From positions 1,984,001 to 2,048,000 of the forward strand of contig CAWJXB010000006.1 of the NCBI GenBank assembly GCA_963846775.1: a stretch of 64,000 bases of DNA, in the 5' to 3' direction. A program made the position numbers and the translations under genes. Source of the stretch: CAVYXA01 sp963846775 (GTDB taxonomy: Bacteria; Verrucomicrobiota; Verrucomicrobiia; Chthoniobacterales; UBA10450). The notes beneath the pieces were generated by a model that saw only the letters and a program-made list of their open reading frames with translations, had not been told where the DNA came from and searched no databases. Of the stretch, positions 15,080-22,754 are shown in pieces; within the stretch, counting starts at the first letter, position 1; every line of letters begins with the position of its first letter.

Positions 15080-16249
15080 ATGACGGAGGGTTCCTTTGAT
15101 TATTACAACATCGAAGAACTTCTGACCGAGGAGGAACGCGCAGCGCGGGATCGGGCGCGGCGGTTTGTGCAGGAGGAAGCGATGGCGGAGGTCGTGCCCT
15201 GCTATCGGGCGGGGAAATTTCCGGAACATCTTACACCGCGGATGGGCGCGTTGCGTTTCTACGCACCGTATCTCAAGGAACACGGCTGCGCCGGCCTCAG
15301 TTATACCGGATACGGTCTGATCATGCAGGAACTGGAGCGGGCCGATTCCGGTTTGCGCTCTCTCGCGTCGGTGCAGGGGCCGCTCACGATCCATGCGATC
15401 CATGCCTTTGGCTCACCCGAACAACAGGCGCGCTGGTTGCCGGGATTGGTTTCGGGCGAACGCGTCGGTTGTTTCGCGCTGACCGAGCACGGCCACGGCT
15501 CGGATCCGGGCGGAATGGAAACACGCGCGAAACCCGACGGTGATCATTACATCCTGAACGGCAGTAAATGCTGGATCGGCAATGCTTCGATTGCGGATGT
15601 GAAAGTTGTCTGGGCGAAAGATGATGACGGGCGCGTCGGCGGCTTCGTGGTGGAAAAGGATGCGCCCGGTTTTCGCGCCCAGGACATTGAGGGAAAATTC
15701 AGTCTCCGGATGTCGCGCACATCGGAATGCTGGTTCGACAATTGCCGCATTCCGGCTGGGAACCGTTTGCCGAAGGCGTCGGGCTTGCGGGCACCGTTCA
15801 CTTGCCTGTCGCACGCGCGCCTCGGGATCGCGTGGGGCGTGATCGGTGCGGCGATTGATTGCTACGAAACCGCGCTCGGCTATGCCAAACAACGACAGCA
15901 ATTCAATCGCCCGATCGCCGGCTTCCAGCTCGTGCAGGAGAAATTGGTTTGGATGGTGCAGGAAATTACCAAGGCGCAGTTGCTGGCGTTGCGATTGACG
16001 CGTTTGATGGAAGCGGCCGCGGCGCGTCCGGCACAGATTTCGCTGGCCAAACGCAACAATGTGCGGATGGCTTTGGAATGCGCTCGAATGGCCCGCGAGA
16101 TTCTCGGCGCGGTCGGAATCACCGACCGCTATTCGCCGATTCGTCACCTAACGAATCTGGAAAGCGTCGATACCTACGAAGGAACACACGACATTCACAC
16201 GCTCGCCGTTGGCCGCGACATCACCGGGCTGGATGCTTTTGGCGGATGA
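15080..16249 (+). CDS. gcdH: Glutaryl-CoA dehydrogenase (acyl-CoA dehydrogenase family)
   Basis: This flavoprotein is predicted to oxidise and decarboxylate glutaryl-CoA to crotonyl-CoA in lysine and tryptophan breakdown. The 389-residue protein has the acyl-CoA dehydrogenase signatures CFALTEHGHGSDPGGMETRA and SKCWIGNASIADV, and the GcdH-type arginine-rich block FSLRMSRTSECWFDNCRIP. The catalytic glutamate is in VDTYEGTHDIHTLAVGRDITG. GcdH is distinguished from other members by the YSPIRHLTNLESVDTYEGT ending. The following gene, a homoaconitase-like hydratase, also belongs to lysine-related chemistry, but a 68-bp gap separates them. Confidence 0.9.
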   Translation: MTEGSFDYYNIEELLTEEERAARDRARRFVQEEAMAEVVPCYRAGKFPEHLTPRMGALRFYAPYLKEHGCAGLSYTGYGLIMQELERADSGLRSLASVQGPLTIHAIHAFGSPEQQARWLPGLVSGERVGCFALTEHGHGSDPGGMETRAKPDGDHYILNGSKCWIGNASIADVKVVWAKDDDGRVGGFVVEKDAPGFRAQDIEGKFSLRMSRTSECWFDNCRIPAGNRLPKASGLRAPFTCLSHARLGIAWGVIGAAIDCYETALGYAKQRQQFNRPIAGFQLVQEKLVWMVQEITKAQLLALRLTRLMEAAAARPAQISLAKRNNVRMALECARMAREILGAVGITDRYSPIRHLTNLESVDTYEGTHDIHTLAVGRDITGLDAFGG

Positions 16250-16317
16250 GCCCGGCATTTGAGAAGCATTGACACGCGGCGCGCGTGCTTTTCCTTATCT
16301 AGCCAGCTCAATCAATT

Positions 16318-18309
16318 ATGGGTCTCACCCTCGTTGAAAAAATCGCGGCCGGTCACGCCGATGGACTTCGCCCCGGCACGGTCGTCCGCAGTGGCGATTT
16401 TATTTCGATTCGACCGCGTCACGTGATGACACATGACAACACCGGCGCGGTAATCCCGAAGTTCAAGCAGATCGGCGCGACGGAGATCGCGGATCCGGCG
16501 CAGCCGGTGTTCGCCATCGACCACGATATTCAAAACACCACGCCGAAAAACCTGGATAAGTACGCGAAGATCGAGGCGTTTGCCGCCGAACACGACATCG
16601 ATTTCTATCCCGCGGGCACCGGGATTTCCCATCAAGTGATGGTAGAACAAGGCTACGTCGTTCCCGGAGCCATGGTTGTGGCAAGTGATTCGCATTCGAA
16701 TTTATACGGCGCGATGGCTGCGCTCGGAACGCCCGTCGTGCGGACCGATGCCGCCAGTATTTGGGCGACAGGAGTCACATGGTGGCAGGTTCCAAAAATC
16801 GCCAGGGTCGTGCTCGAGGGAAAACTTTCAACGGGCGTCGCCGGCAAAGATGTCATCATCGCGCTATGTGGACTCTTCAACAAAGACGAGGTGCTTAATC
16901 ATGCTGTTGAATTCGTAGGCGATAGCGTGGCGGCTCTTCCGATGTCCGCGCGCATGACCATCGCCAACATGACCACGGAGTGGGGCGCCCTGGCTGGCGT
17001 GTTTCCATTCGATGAAGTCACGGTGGATTATTTGCGATCGCGCGTCCCCGAATTCGGGAACCCGGAACGTCTCGGAAAACGTGGATCCAAGAGTCGCTCC
17101 GGGTACACGAACGCCGATATCGATGCTTGGTGGAAGAATCGAAACGAGTTCAGCGCCGACGCGGACGCCGAATACGCCATCGAACTGGAGCTCGACCTTG
17201 CGACTGTGGTGCCGCATGTATCCGGGCCTAACGAAGTGAAGACGATGGTGTCGCTCCCGGAAATGGAGCGGAAACATGTGCCAATTCAGAAAGCGTATTT
17301 GCTTTCGTGCGTGAACGCGCGCTTTGAGGATTTACATGATGCCGCCGAGGTGGTGCGCGCTCGTGGCGGACGCGTGGCCAATGGCGTCGAATTTTATCTA
17401 GCCCCCGCCAGCGCCGAAGTGCAAGCGAGGTCCGAGTCGAATGGTGATTGGCAAACTTTGCTGAATGCGGGCGCTATTCCATTGCCTCCCGGGTGTGGTG
17501 CGTGCATCGGCCTGGGTCGCGGTCTGGTGCAAAAAGGCGAAACCGCGATCAGCGCCACCAATCGCAATTTCAAAGGCCGCATGGGCGATCGTGATGCGTT
17601 TGTATATTTGGGTTCGCCCGCCGTGGTAGCAGCCAGCGCGTTGGCTGGATTCATTTGCGCACCGCAAAATTTCGCCGAGCGCCCGGTCCCGACAAGGGTC
17701 GGGATTCGGCAGGCGGAGCGGAAAGCGAAGCCGCCCGCCTCCGTGGAGATCATGGAGGGCTTCCCCTCCAGCGTCCGTGGTCGCGCTCTTTTCATCGATA
17801 AAGACAATTTGAACACCGACGGCATTTACGGCAGCAAACACACTTACCGCGACGACATGACACCCGAGGAGATGGCGGCAGTGACATTTGAAAACTACGA
17901 TCCGAACTTCAACACGGTCTATCAAAAGGGCGATGTCGTGGTAGGCGGGCTAAACTTTGGGAGCGGATCGAGTCGTGAACAGGCGGCAACGGCATTGAAG
18001 TTTAAGGGCATTCCGTGCGTGATCGCCGCTAGTTTTTCCGAAACCTACAAGCGCAACGCGTTCAATAACGGTTTTGTCGTGTTTGAATGCCCCGAGCTAG
18101 TGACACACTTACGTGCCACCCTGAAGAACAGTGCGCCGACTAAAGTCGGACCGGAGATCACGATCGATTACGGCAAATCGACGTTGACCACCGATGGAAA
18201 GTCATTCCCGTTTCCACCATTGAGTCCAGCAGCCCAGGAACTGATCGTAGTTGGCGGCGCGGAAAATCTGGTGGCTTCGCGTATTCAAGCGAGAACCGCA
18301 GCCGGATAG
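16318..18309 (+). CDS. Homoaconitase-like aconitase-family hydratase
   Basis: The 663-residue protein is an aconitase-superfamily [4Fe-4S] hydro-lyase. The cluster cysteines are in YLLSCVNARF and GCGACIGLG, and the substrate-site serine block is GGLNFGSGSSREQAATALK. Long segments such as HDNTGAVIPKFKQIGATEI, SDSHSNLYGAMAALGTPVV, IWATGVTWWQVP and IANMTTEWGALAGVFPFDE follow the fungal homoaconitase Lys4 pattern more closely than bacterial aconitase or LeuC. The N-terminal and swivel domains are fused in one chain, as in homoaconitase. A proline- and arginine-rich stretch (VPTRVGIRQAERKAKPP) in the linker looks like an embedded repeat. True substrate could be homoaconitate, citrate or a methylated analogue. 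Confidence 0.85.
   Translation: MGLTLVEKIAAGHADGLRPGTVVRSGDFISIRPRHVMTHDNTGAVIPKFKQIGATEIADPAQPVFAIDHDIQNTTPKNLDKYAKIEAFAAEHDIDFYPAGTGISHQVMVEQGYVVPGAMVVASDSHSNLYGAMAALGTPVVRTDAASIWATGVTWWQVPKIARVVLEGKLSTGVAGKDVIIALCGLFNKDEVLNHAVEFVGDSVAALPMSARMTIANMTTEWGALAGVFPFDEVTVDYLRSRVPEFGNPERLGKRGSKSRSGYTNADIDAWWKNRNEFSADADAEYAIELELDLATVVPHVSGPNEVKTMVSLPEMERKHVPIQKAYLLSCVNARFEDLHDAAEVVRARGGRVANGVEFYLAPASAEVQARSESNGDWQTLLNAGAIPLPPGCGACIGLGRGLVQKGETAISATNRNFKGRMGDRDAFVYLGSPAVVAASALAGFICAPQNFAERPVPTRVGIRQAERKAKPPASVEIMEGFPSSVRGRALFIDKDNLNTDGIYGSKHTYRDDMTPEEMAAVTFENYDPNFNTVYQKGDVVVGGLNFGSGSSREQAATALKFKGIPCVIAASFSETYKRNAFNNGFVVFECPELVTHLRATLKNSAPTKVGPEITIDYGKSTLTTDGKSFPFPPLSPAAQELIVVGGAENLVASRIQARTAAG
17683..17746. 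repeat. Palindromic repeat embedded in the homoaconitase-like gene
   Basis: Two small palindromes, GTCCCGACAAGGGTCGGGAT and GGCGGAGCGGAAAGCGAAGCCGCC, lie in tandem in the interdomain linker. They are translated as ERPVPTRVGIRQAERKAK, which has no counterpart in the domain on either side. The insertion keeps the frame and falls between the catalytic region and the swivel domain, a site that should tolerate extra residues. Confidence 0.6.
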
Positions 18310-18338
18310 CTTGCGAGACCATTCGAGGGGTCCTTTTC

Positions 18339-18433
18339 TGTAAGGGAAGTTGATAGCTTCCCAGGAACGAAGCCACGCGGGAAACTGCTCGCCGCGCCGT
18401 AGGCATGGCGAAGGCGGGTCACTTTCGCTGCAG
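18339..18433. repeat. Family-3 repeat (TGTAGGGGAA...GGCATGGCGAAGGCGGGTCA), copy 1
   Basis: The block begins CTGTAAGGGAAGTTGATAGC and ends GCGAAGGCGGGTCACTTTCG then CTGCAG. Its core GAAACTGCTCGCCGCGCCGT and GGCATGGCGAAGGCGGGTCA recurs almost unchanged at 42392-42516 and 49776-49872. The outer ends are inverted repeats (CTGTAGGGGAA against TTCCCCTACAG in the better copies). It lies downstream of the homoaconitase-like gene. Confidence 0.8.
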
Positions 18434-18479
18434 TTCAATTGCTAACCTGTGGCCAATTTATCGTCTCTAAAACAAAAGC

Positions 18480-18507
18480 GGCCGTCCACGCGCATGCGCG
18501 GACGGCC
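18480..18507 (-). terminator. Rho-independent terminator of the kelch-protein gene
   Basis: An 8-bp stem GGCCGTCC / GGACGGCC with further pairing through GCGC around CATG is followed, on the minus strand, by CGCTTTTGTTTTAG. This stem-plus-T-run structure is 21 bp beyond the stop codon of the minus-strand secreted-protein gene. Confidence 0.75.
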
Positions 18508-18527
18508 ACTTCGAAATAGTTAGGTCG

Positions 18528-21500
18528 TTACGGGATAGAGTGCCCGCTGTTTGCTTTGACGATGTTGATGTCGCCCGCGTTGATGCTGCCGTTCGCATTC
18601 ACATCACTGCGGAAGTTGGAGGCAGTCACCGGTTGGCCCGATTGCCCCTTCGTCTGCGAAACGTCAGACGCGTTCACCGCACGGTTCGCATTCGTGTCGC
18701 CGGCCAAAACACCCATCGGGATGTTGAAGTCGGTCGCCGGTGCATCCGCCGCACCGTTCACGCCGTTGATCCGCACATTGATGTTTTGCTGATCGGTTAT
18801 GCCCGTGAGCGGGACAGTGACCACATTACCACTGACCGTGACATTACCATTGCATACGCCGCCGCTGCCAACGCATCCGGTGCCCGTGGTTACCTGCGCC
18901 TGTGGACTGCCGGTCACAGTGACATTACCCGAGAAGGTCACCACCATCGTGTGATCGTTCGTGCCTCCAGTGCTGCGGCATTCAACTCCGTCTGTCCCAG
19001 TCAGCGGCAAGGCAATATCGAACGTGCCCGCGGCACCGTGCGTCTTGCGCGAAACCGCACTGGTGACACTCACCGACGCACATTGGAATCTTTCCATCGA
19101 GGCCAGCGGTGTGACGCCAGAGCTATCGTAGCCGCCTGCCAACCAAATGTGGTCTGTCCCGTTGGTGTCGGTGGGGAAGTTGCGCCGCGGAGTCACGTAC
19201 GCAGGAACGGGACTATTCACTGTCCAGGTATTGGTACCCGGATCATAAGCGTCCACATCGGTAACCGGATTGGGCGCGACTCTACCCCCGCCCATGACCA
19301 GCATTTTGCCGTTGAAGGTTAGCGCTCGCGTTTCCCCTGTGGCCCGAGGTATTGGCGCTATCGCGCTAACTGCGTTGGTGGCCGGGTTGAAGCTGAACGA
19401 GGTGGTGGTGTCTACCACTGTGCCACCCTGGTAGTCCGATGCTCCTCCCACATAGACGATGCCTCCTATGGCGCATGTCGGCGCATACATGATCCCAACC
19501 GGGGTGTTTGATGGGCTCAGTGCCCACTTGGCGCCTACCGCAGCAGTTGGATCAAACGAATATATCTGGTTGGTCGAGGCTACGTTGATGTTGAACCCGC
19601 CCAGGATGTACATCTTGTTGCCTGTCTCGGCAAAACCACCAGGCAAGATTGTCCCTCCCGCATCGCCAGGCCAGTTGTCGGCACCGGTCAGCGTGGTCGC
19701 CGTGTCGGTGGCTGGGTTGTAGAAGAACACGCGCGCTGTGGCTGTGGTCTGCCCGGCAGCGGAGCCGCCCACGCAATAAATGTAAGGAGTCCCTGAAACG
19801 GTGAGCACGCCACACGCCATGTTGTTCATCTGGTTGTCGGGCAATGTCACACCCATCTGGGTCCAGCTGTTGGATGTGGGTGAGTAGCGCAGCACGTGCT
19901 GAAAGTCAGAGCCTGCGACGTCTGATGTACGGCCTCCCATACTGTAGAAGTTGCCGTCGGGGAAATAAACGCCAACCGCTCTAACCAACACTGTCGGCAT
20001 GTCCGGGCCGGCCGACCAGTTTGGAGTACAACCGCCGCCCAGATTAAACGCGCCGACTCGCAATCGCCATCCAATGGAGCTGGTCGTGGGAACGTACTGA
20101 TTTATGAACCAGAAAGTAGTGTCGTCGGTCGGATCGACTACCATTGCCGTGTAGTCCCCCCAGCGATTGCTGCCGGTTTGCGAGCCGGTCCCGTCTTTGA
20201 TCGATCCTTCGCCGAGGGTCATCTGACCCGGCGGATCGCCCGCGTGCCGGCCCGTGTAAAACACGCTTGGAAAAGTCGATGGATTAGTGCTATTCGAGGC
20301 GCTGTAACCCAGAGCTATGTCTCCAAGTGAATTCATGGCGATGCTTCCCATCCAGCGATGAATCCCATCAGTCAGGCCAGGCGCATAAGTGCCTTCCTGA
20401 AAGATGACCGGGCTGCTGTTCGGACTTCGCAGTTCCCACCAGCGAATGCCTGATACTTCGCCATTCGGCCCTGTGCCGGCGGATACCGACTGGTTGGTCA
20501 CCAGGGACTCGTGGTTACCGAAGTTGCGATAGGCAAGCCGAAACAGCGGCCGCTGTCTATAACCCAGATGATCGATCCGATTAGCAGTATTCGGTTGCGG
20601 AATACACGCGCGACCGCCGCCGCAGAGAGCCAGGATAGAATTGAAAGGCGCCGTCGGCAGGGTGTTAGTCAGAACAAAACTGGAATTAGCAGGAGTATTG
20701 AAGTCGGCGTGAAACTTCCACAGAGTCAATGCATCCTGTGGCGCGCCATAACCGCCGTTGTTATCCTCCGAACCCACGAAGTAGTTAGGGCTTCCGGCTG
20801 GGGGCGGTGTCATCCCATCGAGATCACTCGGCAACAGACCGTCGCCAACGACGTAGGCCGGGTTTGGCGGCGCCAGGAACGAAATAACCTGCGGATTAGG
20901 ATTGCCGACTAACGCCTGGGCGCGATTAAACGCGTATGCCCCCACACCCACAAATGTGCTGCCGCCAGCAAATTCACGCGTGCTGAAATAATATGCGTCC
21001 GGCCACATTCCAGCTTTCGGATAGTCCGGGAAATTGTTTCCATTGCCGGTCGCAATGGACCAACGGTAGTAGGCTCCGGTCGGATCGTTTGTCTGCGAAA
21101 GCGCCACGCATTCGAGGTACGGCGCGCCCGAAGTGAATTGGGTAAGTAACCAACGATCTGCCAGTTGGTCGTATATGACGACTGGATCGCCGGCATTCTG
21201 GGTCTGGCAGCCTCCACCAAAGCCGGACCAAAGAGTGTTGTTCGCCGCCGGACCGAAGAGCGATGTGCCGGTCTTATTGAAGATTTGGAAATGCAGGTTG
21301 GACATCGTAACGACGTGATTGGGGCCGACCGCGCCGTTCGGGTCGGGGGGAGAGCAGCCGCAGAGGTTGCTGTTTCCATCAAAGCTGATAATCGGAGCCG
21401 GTATTCCAACTTTGCCCAGCACTCGCTGTACGACCGGGTCCGCAACGACCGGGCCGACAGGCCCGAGGGGAATCGGCCCCTGCTCCTCGTTTTCGCGCAG

Positions 21501-21755
21501 AGTGCAATTCTTCCACGGCAGAGGTGTCATGCTCCGCAATGGCGGCGATATATCGAACTTCACTACCTGCATCAGACCGCGGTATTGGGCCTGGACGATC
21601 GGCTGTGAATTGCCGGACTGCCCCGAGGGCGCTCGTTGTGCCGAGGCTTTGCCAAGCGCAAAAAACGCAAGACCGATTCCGGCGAAAATAATGAATACGC
21701 CGAGTAATGTCCGTGGATTAAAGAACGCTGACGGTTTCGTGGATTTCTTTTTCAT
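18528..21755 (-). CDS. Secreted kelch-repeat protein with dockerin-like C-terminus
   Basis: This 1075-residue protein is exported: MKKKSTKPSAFFNPRTLLG is followed by a hydrophobic segment and a cleavage-like ALGKASAQ. The first 570 residues form an undefined secreted domain. From about residue 600 to 900 there are about six kelch-type motifs, for example MGGRTSDVAGSDFQHVLRY, VGGSAAGQTTATARVF, ILGGFNINVASTNQIYSF and VMGGGRVAPNPVTDVDAY, expected to form a beta-propeller. The end has a module starting AVSRKTHGAAGTFDIALP, then two dockerin-like calcium-type repeats (DTNANRAVNASDV and DVNANGSINAGDI). The same module closes the protein at 22755-24833. The start is taken at MKKKST because a signal peptide follows directly. 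Function is unknown. Confidence 0.88.
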   Translation of the reverse strand: MKKKSTKPSAFFNPRTLLGVFIIFAGIGLAFFALGKASAQRAPSGQSGNSQPIVQAQYRGLMQVVKFDISPPLRSMTPLPWKNCTLRENEEQGPIPLGPVGPVVADPVVQRVLGKVGIPAPIISFDGNSNLCGCSPPDPNGAVGPNHVVTMSNLHFQIFNKTGTSLFGPAANNTLWSGFGGGCQTQNAGDPVVIYDQLADRWLLTQFTSGAPYLECVALSQTNDPTGAYYRWSIATGNGNNFPDYPKAGMWPDAYYFSTREFAGGSTFVGVGAYAFNRAQALVGNPNPQVISFLAPPNPAYVVGDGLLPSDLDGMTPPPAGSPNYFVGSEDNNGGYGAPQDALTLWKFHADFNTPANSSFVLTNTLPTAPFNSILALCGGGRACIPQPNTANRIDHLGYRQRPLFRLAYRNFGNHESLVTNQSVSAGTGPNGEVSGIRWWELRSPNSSPVIFQEGTYAPGLTDGIHRWMGSIAMNSLGDIALGYSASNSTNPSTFPSVFYTGRHAGDPPGQMTLGEGSIKDGTGSQTGSNRWGDYTAMVVDPTDDTTFWFINQYVPTTSSIGWRLRVGAFNLGGGCTPNWSAGPDMPTVLVRAVGVYFPDGNFYSMGGRTSDVAGSDFQHVLRYSPTSNSWTQMGVTLPDNQMNNMACGVLTVSGTPYIYCVGGSAAGQTTATARVFFYNPATDTATTLTGADNWPGDAGGTILPGGFAETGNKMYILGGFNINVASTNQIYSFDPTAAVGAKWALSPSNTPVGIMYAPTCAIGGIVYVGGASDYQGGTVVDTTTSFSFNPATNAVSAIAPIPRATGETRALTFNGKMLVMGGGRVAPNPVTDVDAYDPGTNTWTVNSPVPAYVTPRRNFPTDTNGTDHIWLAGGYDSSGVTPLASMERFQCASVSVTSAVSRKTHGAAGTFDIALPLTGTDGVECRSTGGTNDHTMVVTFSGNVTVTGSPQAQVTTGTGCVGSGGVCNGNVTVSGNVVTVPLTGITDQQNINVRINGVNGAADAPATDFNIPMGVLAGDTNANRAVNASDVSQTKGQSGQPVTASNFRSDVNANGSINAGDINIVKANSGHSIP

Positions 21756-22034
21756 AATGAGGTTGGTTGAAGGCCGCTGGCTAACGAGCAAAAATTTGCT
21801 CGTCGTCGAGTTTAGAATGATCGCGCGCAAAAAGTCACGCTCTTTCTTCAAGAAAAAGCCCGGTCGTTAGCGTGGGTCTATTCGTGATTCCGGCGGTTCG
21901 GATGTCAGCCTGCCCGGCCAAGCCCCGTCAAACTATGCCCGATGCGACTGTTGATTTCATGATCGTCCGCTACTTCGTTGCCGCTCTGAGATTGGACGTC
22001 GAGCGTTGGGCGTTGAACGTTTCTGTTCAGCCGT

Positions 22035-22706
22035 ATGGCTTCCTCTCCACAAACCAACTTGCGCCGGCACGTCACGGTCCTGCTGAAATGCCGACGCTGT
22101 CCGCGAATGAAATCGACGCCCGTTTCCGGCGGCCCAATCCTTAGCGAAGTCATCCTGGTCGGACAGGCGCCCGGCCCGCGCGAACCAGTGTTACAACGAC
22201 CATTTGCACACACCGCCGGACAAACCCTCTTTCGCTGGCTCGAACAATCCTGCGGCCTAACCGAAGCCCAGGTCAGATCGACCATTTATTTCGCGGCAGT
22301 CTGTCGATGTTTTCCCGGCAAAAATTCCGGAGGCGGCGATCGCGTTCCGGTGCCGGAGGAAATTCGCAATTGCTCTTCCTGGCTGGATGAAGAAATCGCG
22401 ATTCTCAAACCGCGGCTGATCATTCCGGTCGGACGTCTCGCCATCGGACAGTTCATCGAATGCACTAAACTGGAAAACGTCATCGGTCGCGCGTTCCGTG
22501 TCTGTCGCGCAGAGCGAGAAGTCGATGTCATCCCGTTACCGCATCCATCCGGCGCATCGCCCTGGCACAAGATCCCACCCGGCCGCGAGCTTCTGACCAA
22601 AGCGCTGCGCAAGATCGCTCAGCACGAGGCGATGCGGAAATTGCGCTCGCGAGCCGGCGGCCCTTGTATTTCTTCGCTGCCGTCCGATTCTTCGGCCCCT
22701 GAATAG
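22035..22706 (+). CDS. Uracil-DNA glycosylase family protein (Fe-S type)
   Basis: This is a base-excision repair glycosylase of the uracil-DNA glycosylase superfamily. Motif 1 is read as ILVGQAPGPREP-like sequence (VGQAPGPREPVLQRPFAHTAG) and motif 2 as PLPHPSGASPWH. A cysteine pair near the N-terminus (CRRCPRM) and later cysteines (AAVCRCFPG, RNCSSWL) fit the iron-sulfur binding families 4 and 5. The motif-1 region reads GQAPG with a glutamate soon after, which favours a family 4-like enzyme, but I cannot separate these by eye. It lies alone between two secreted-protein genes. Confidence 0.8.
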   Translation: MASSPQTNLRRHVTVLLKCRRCPRMKSTPVSGGPILSEVILVGQAPGPREPVLQRPFAHTAGQTLFRWLEQSCGLTEAQVRSTIYFAAVCRCFPGKNSGGGDRVPVPEEIRNCSSWLDEEIAILKPRLIIPVGRLAIGQFIECTKLENVIGRAFRVCRAEREVDVIPLPHPSGASPWHKIPPGRELLTKALRKIAQHEAMRKLRSRAGGPCISSLPSDSSAPE

Positions 22707-22754
22707 GATTGACTTCAACGACACCGCAGTGGTACGAAGAGATCGACTGTCGTC

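Noticed and set aside
16318..18309. LeuC (isopropylmalate isomerase large subunit)
   Set aside because: The protein includes the swivel domain in one chain and follows homoaconitase blocks; LeuC would end near residue 470 and need a separate LeuD.
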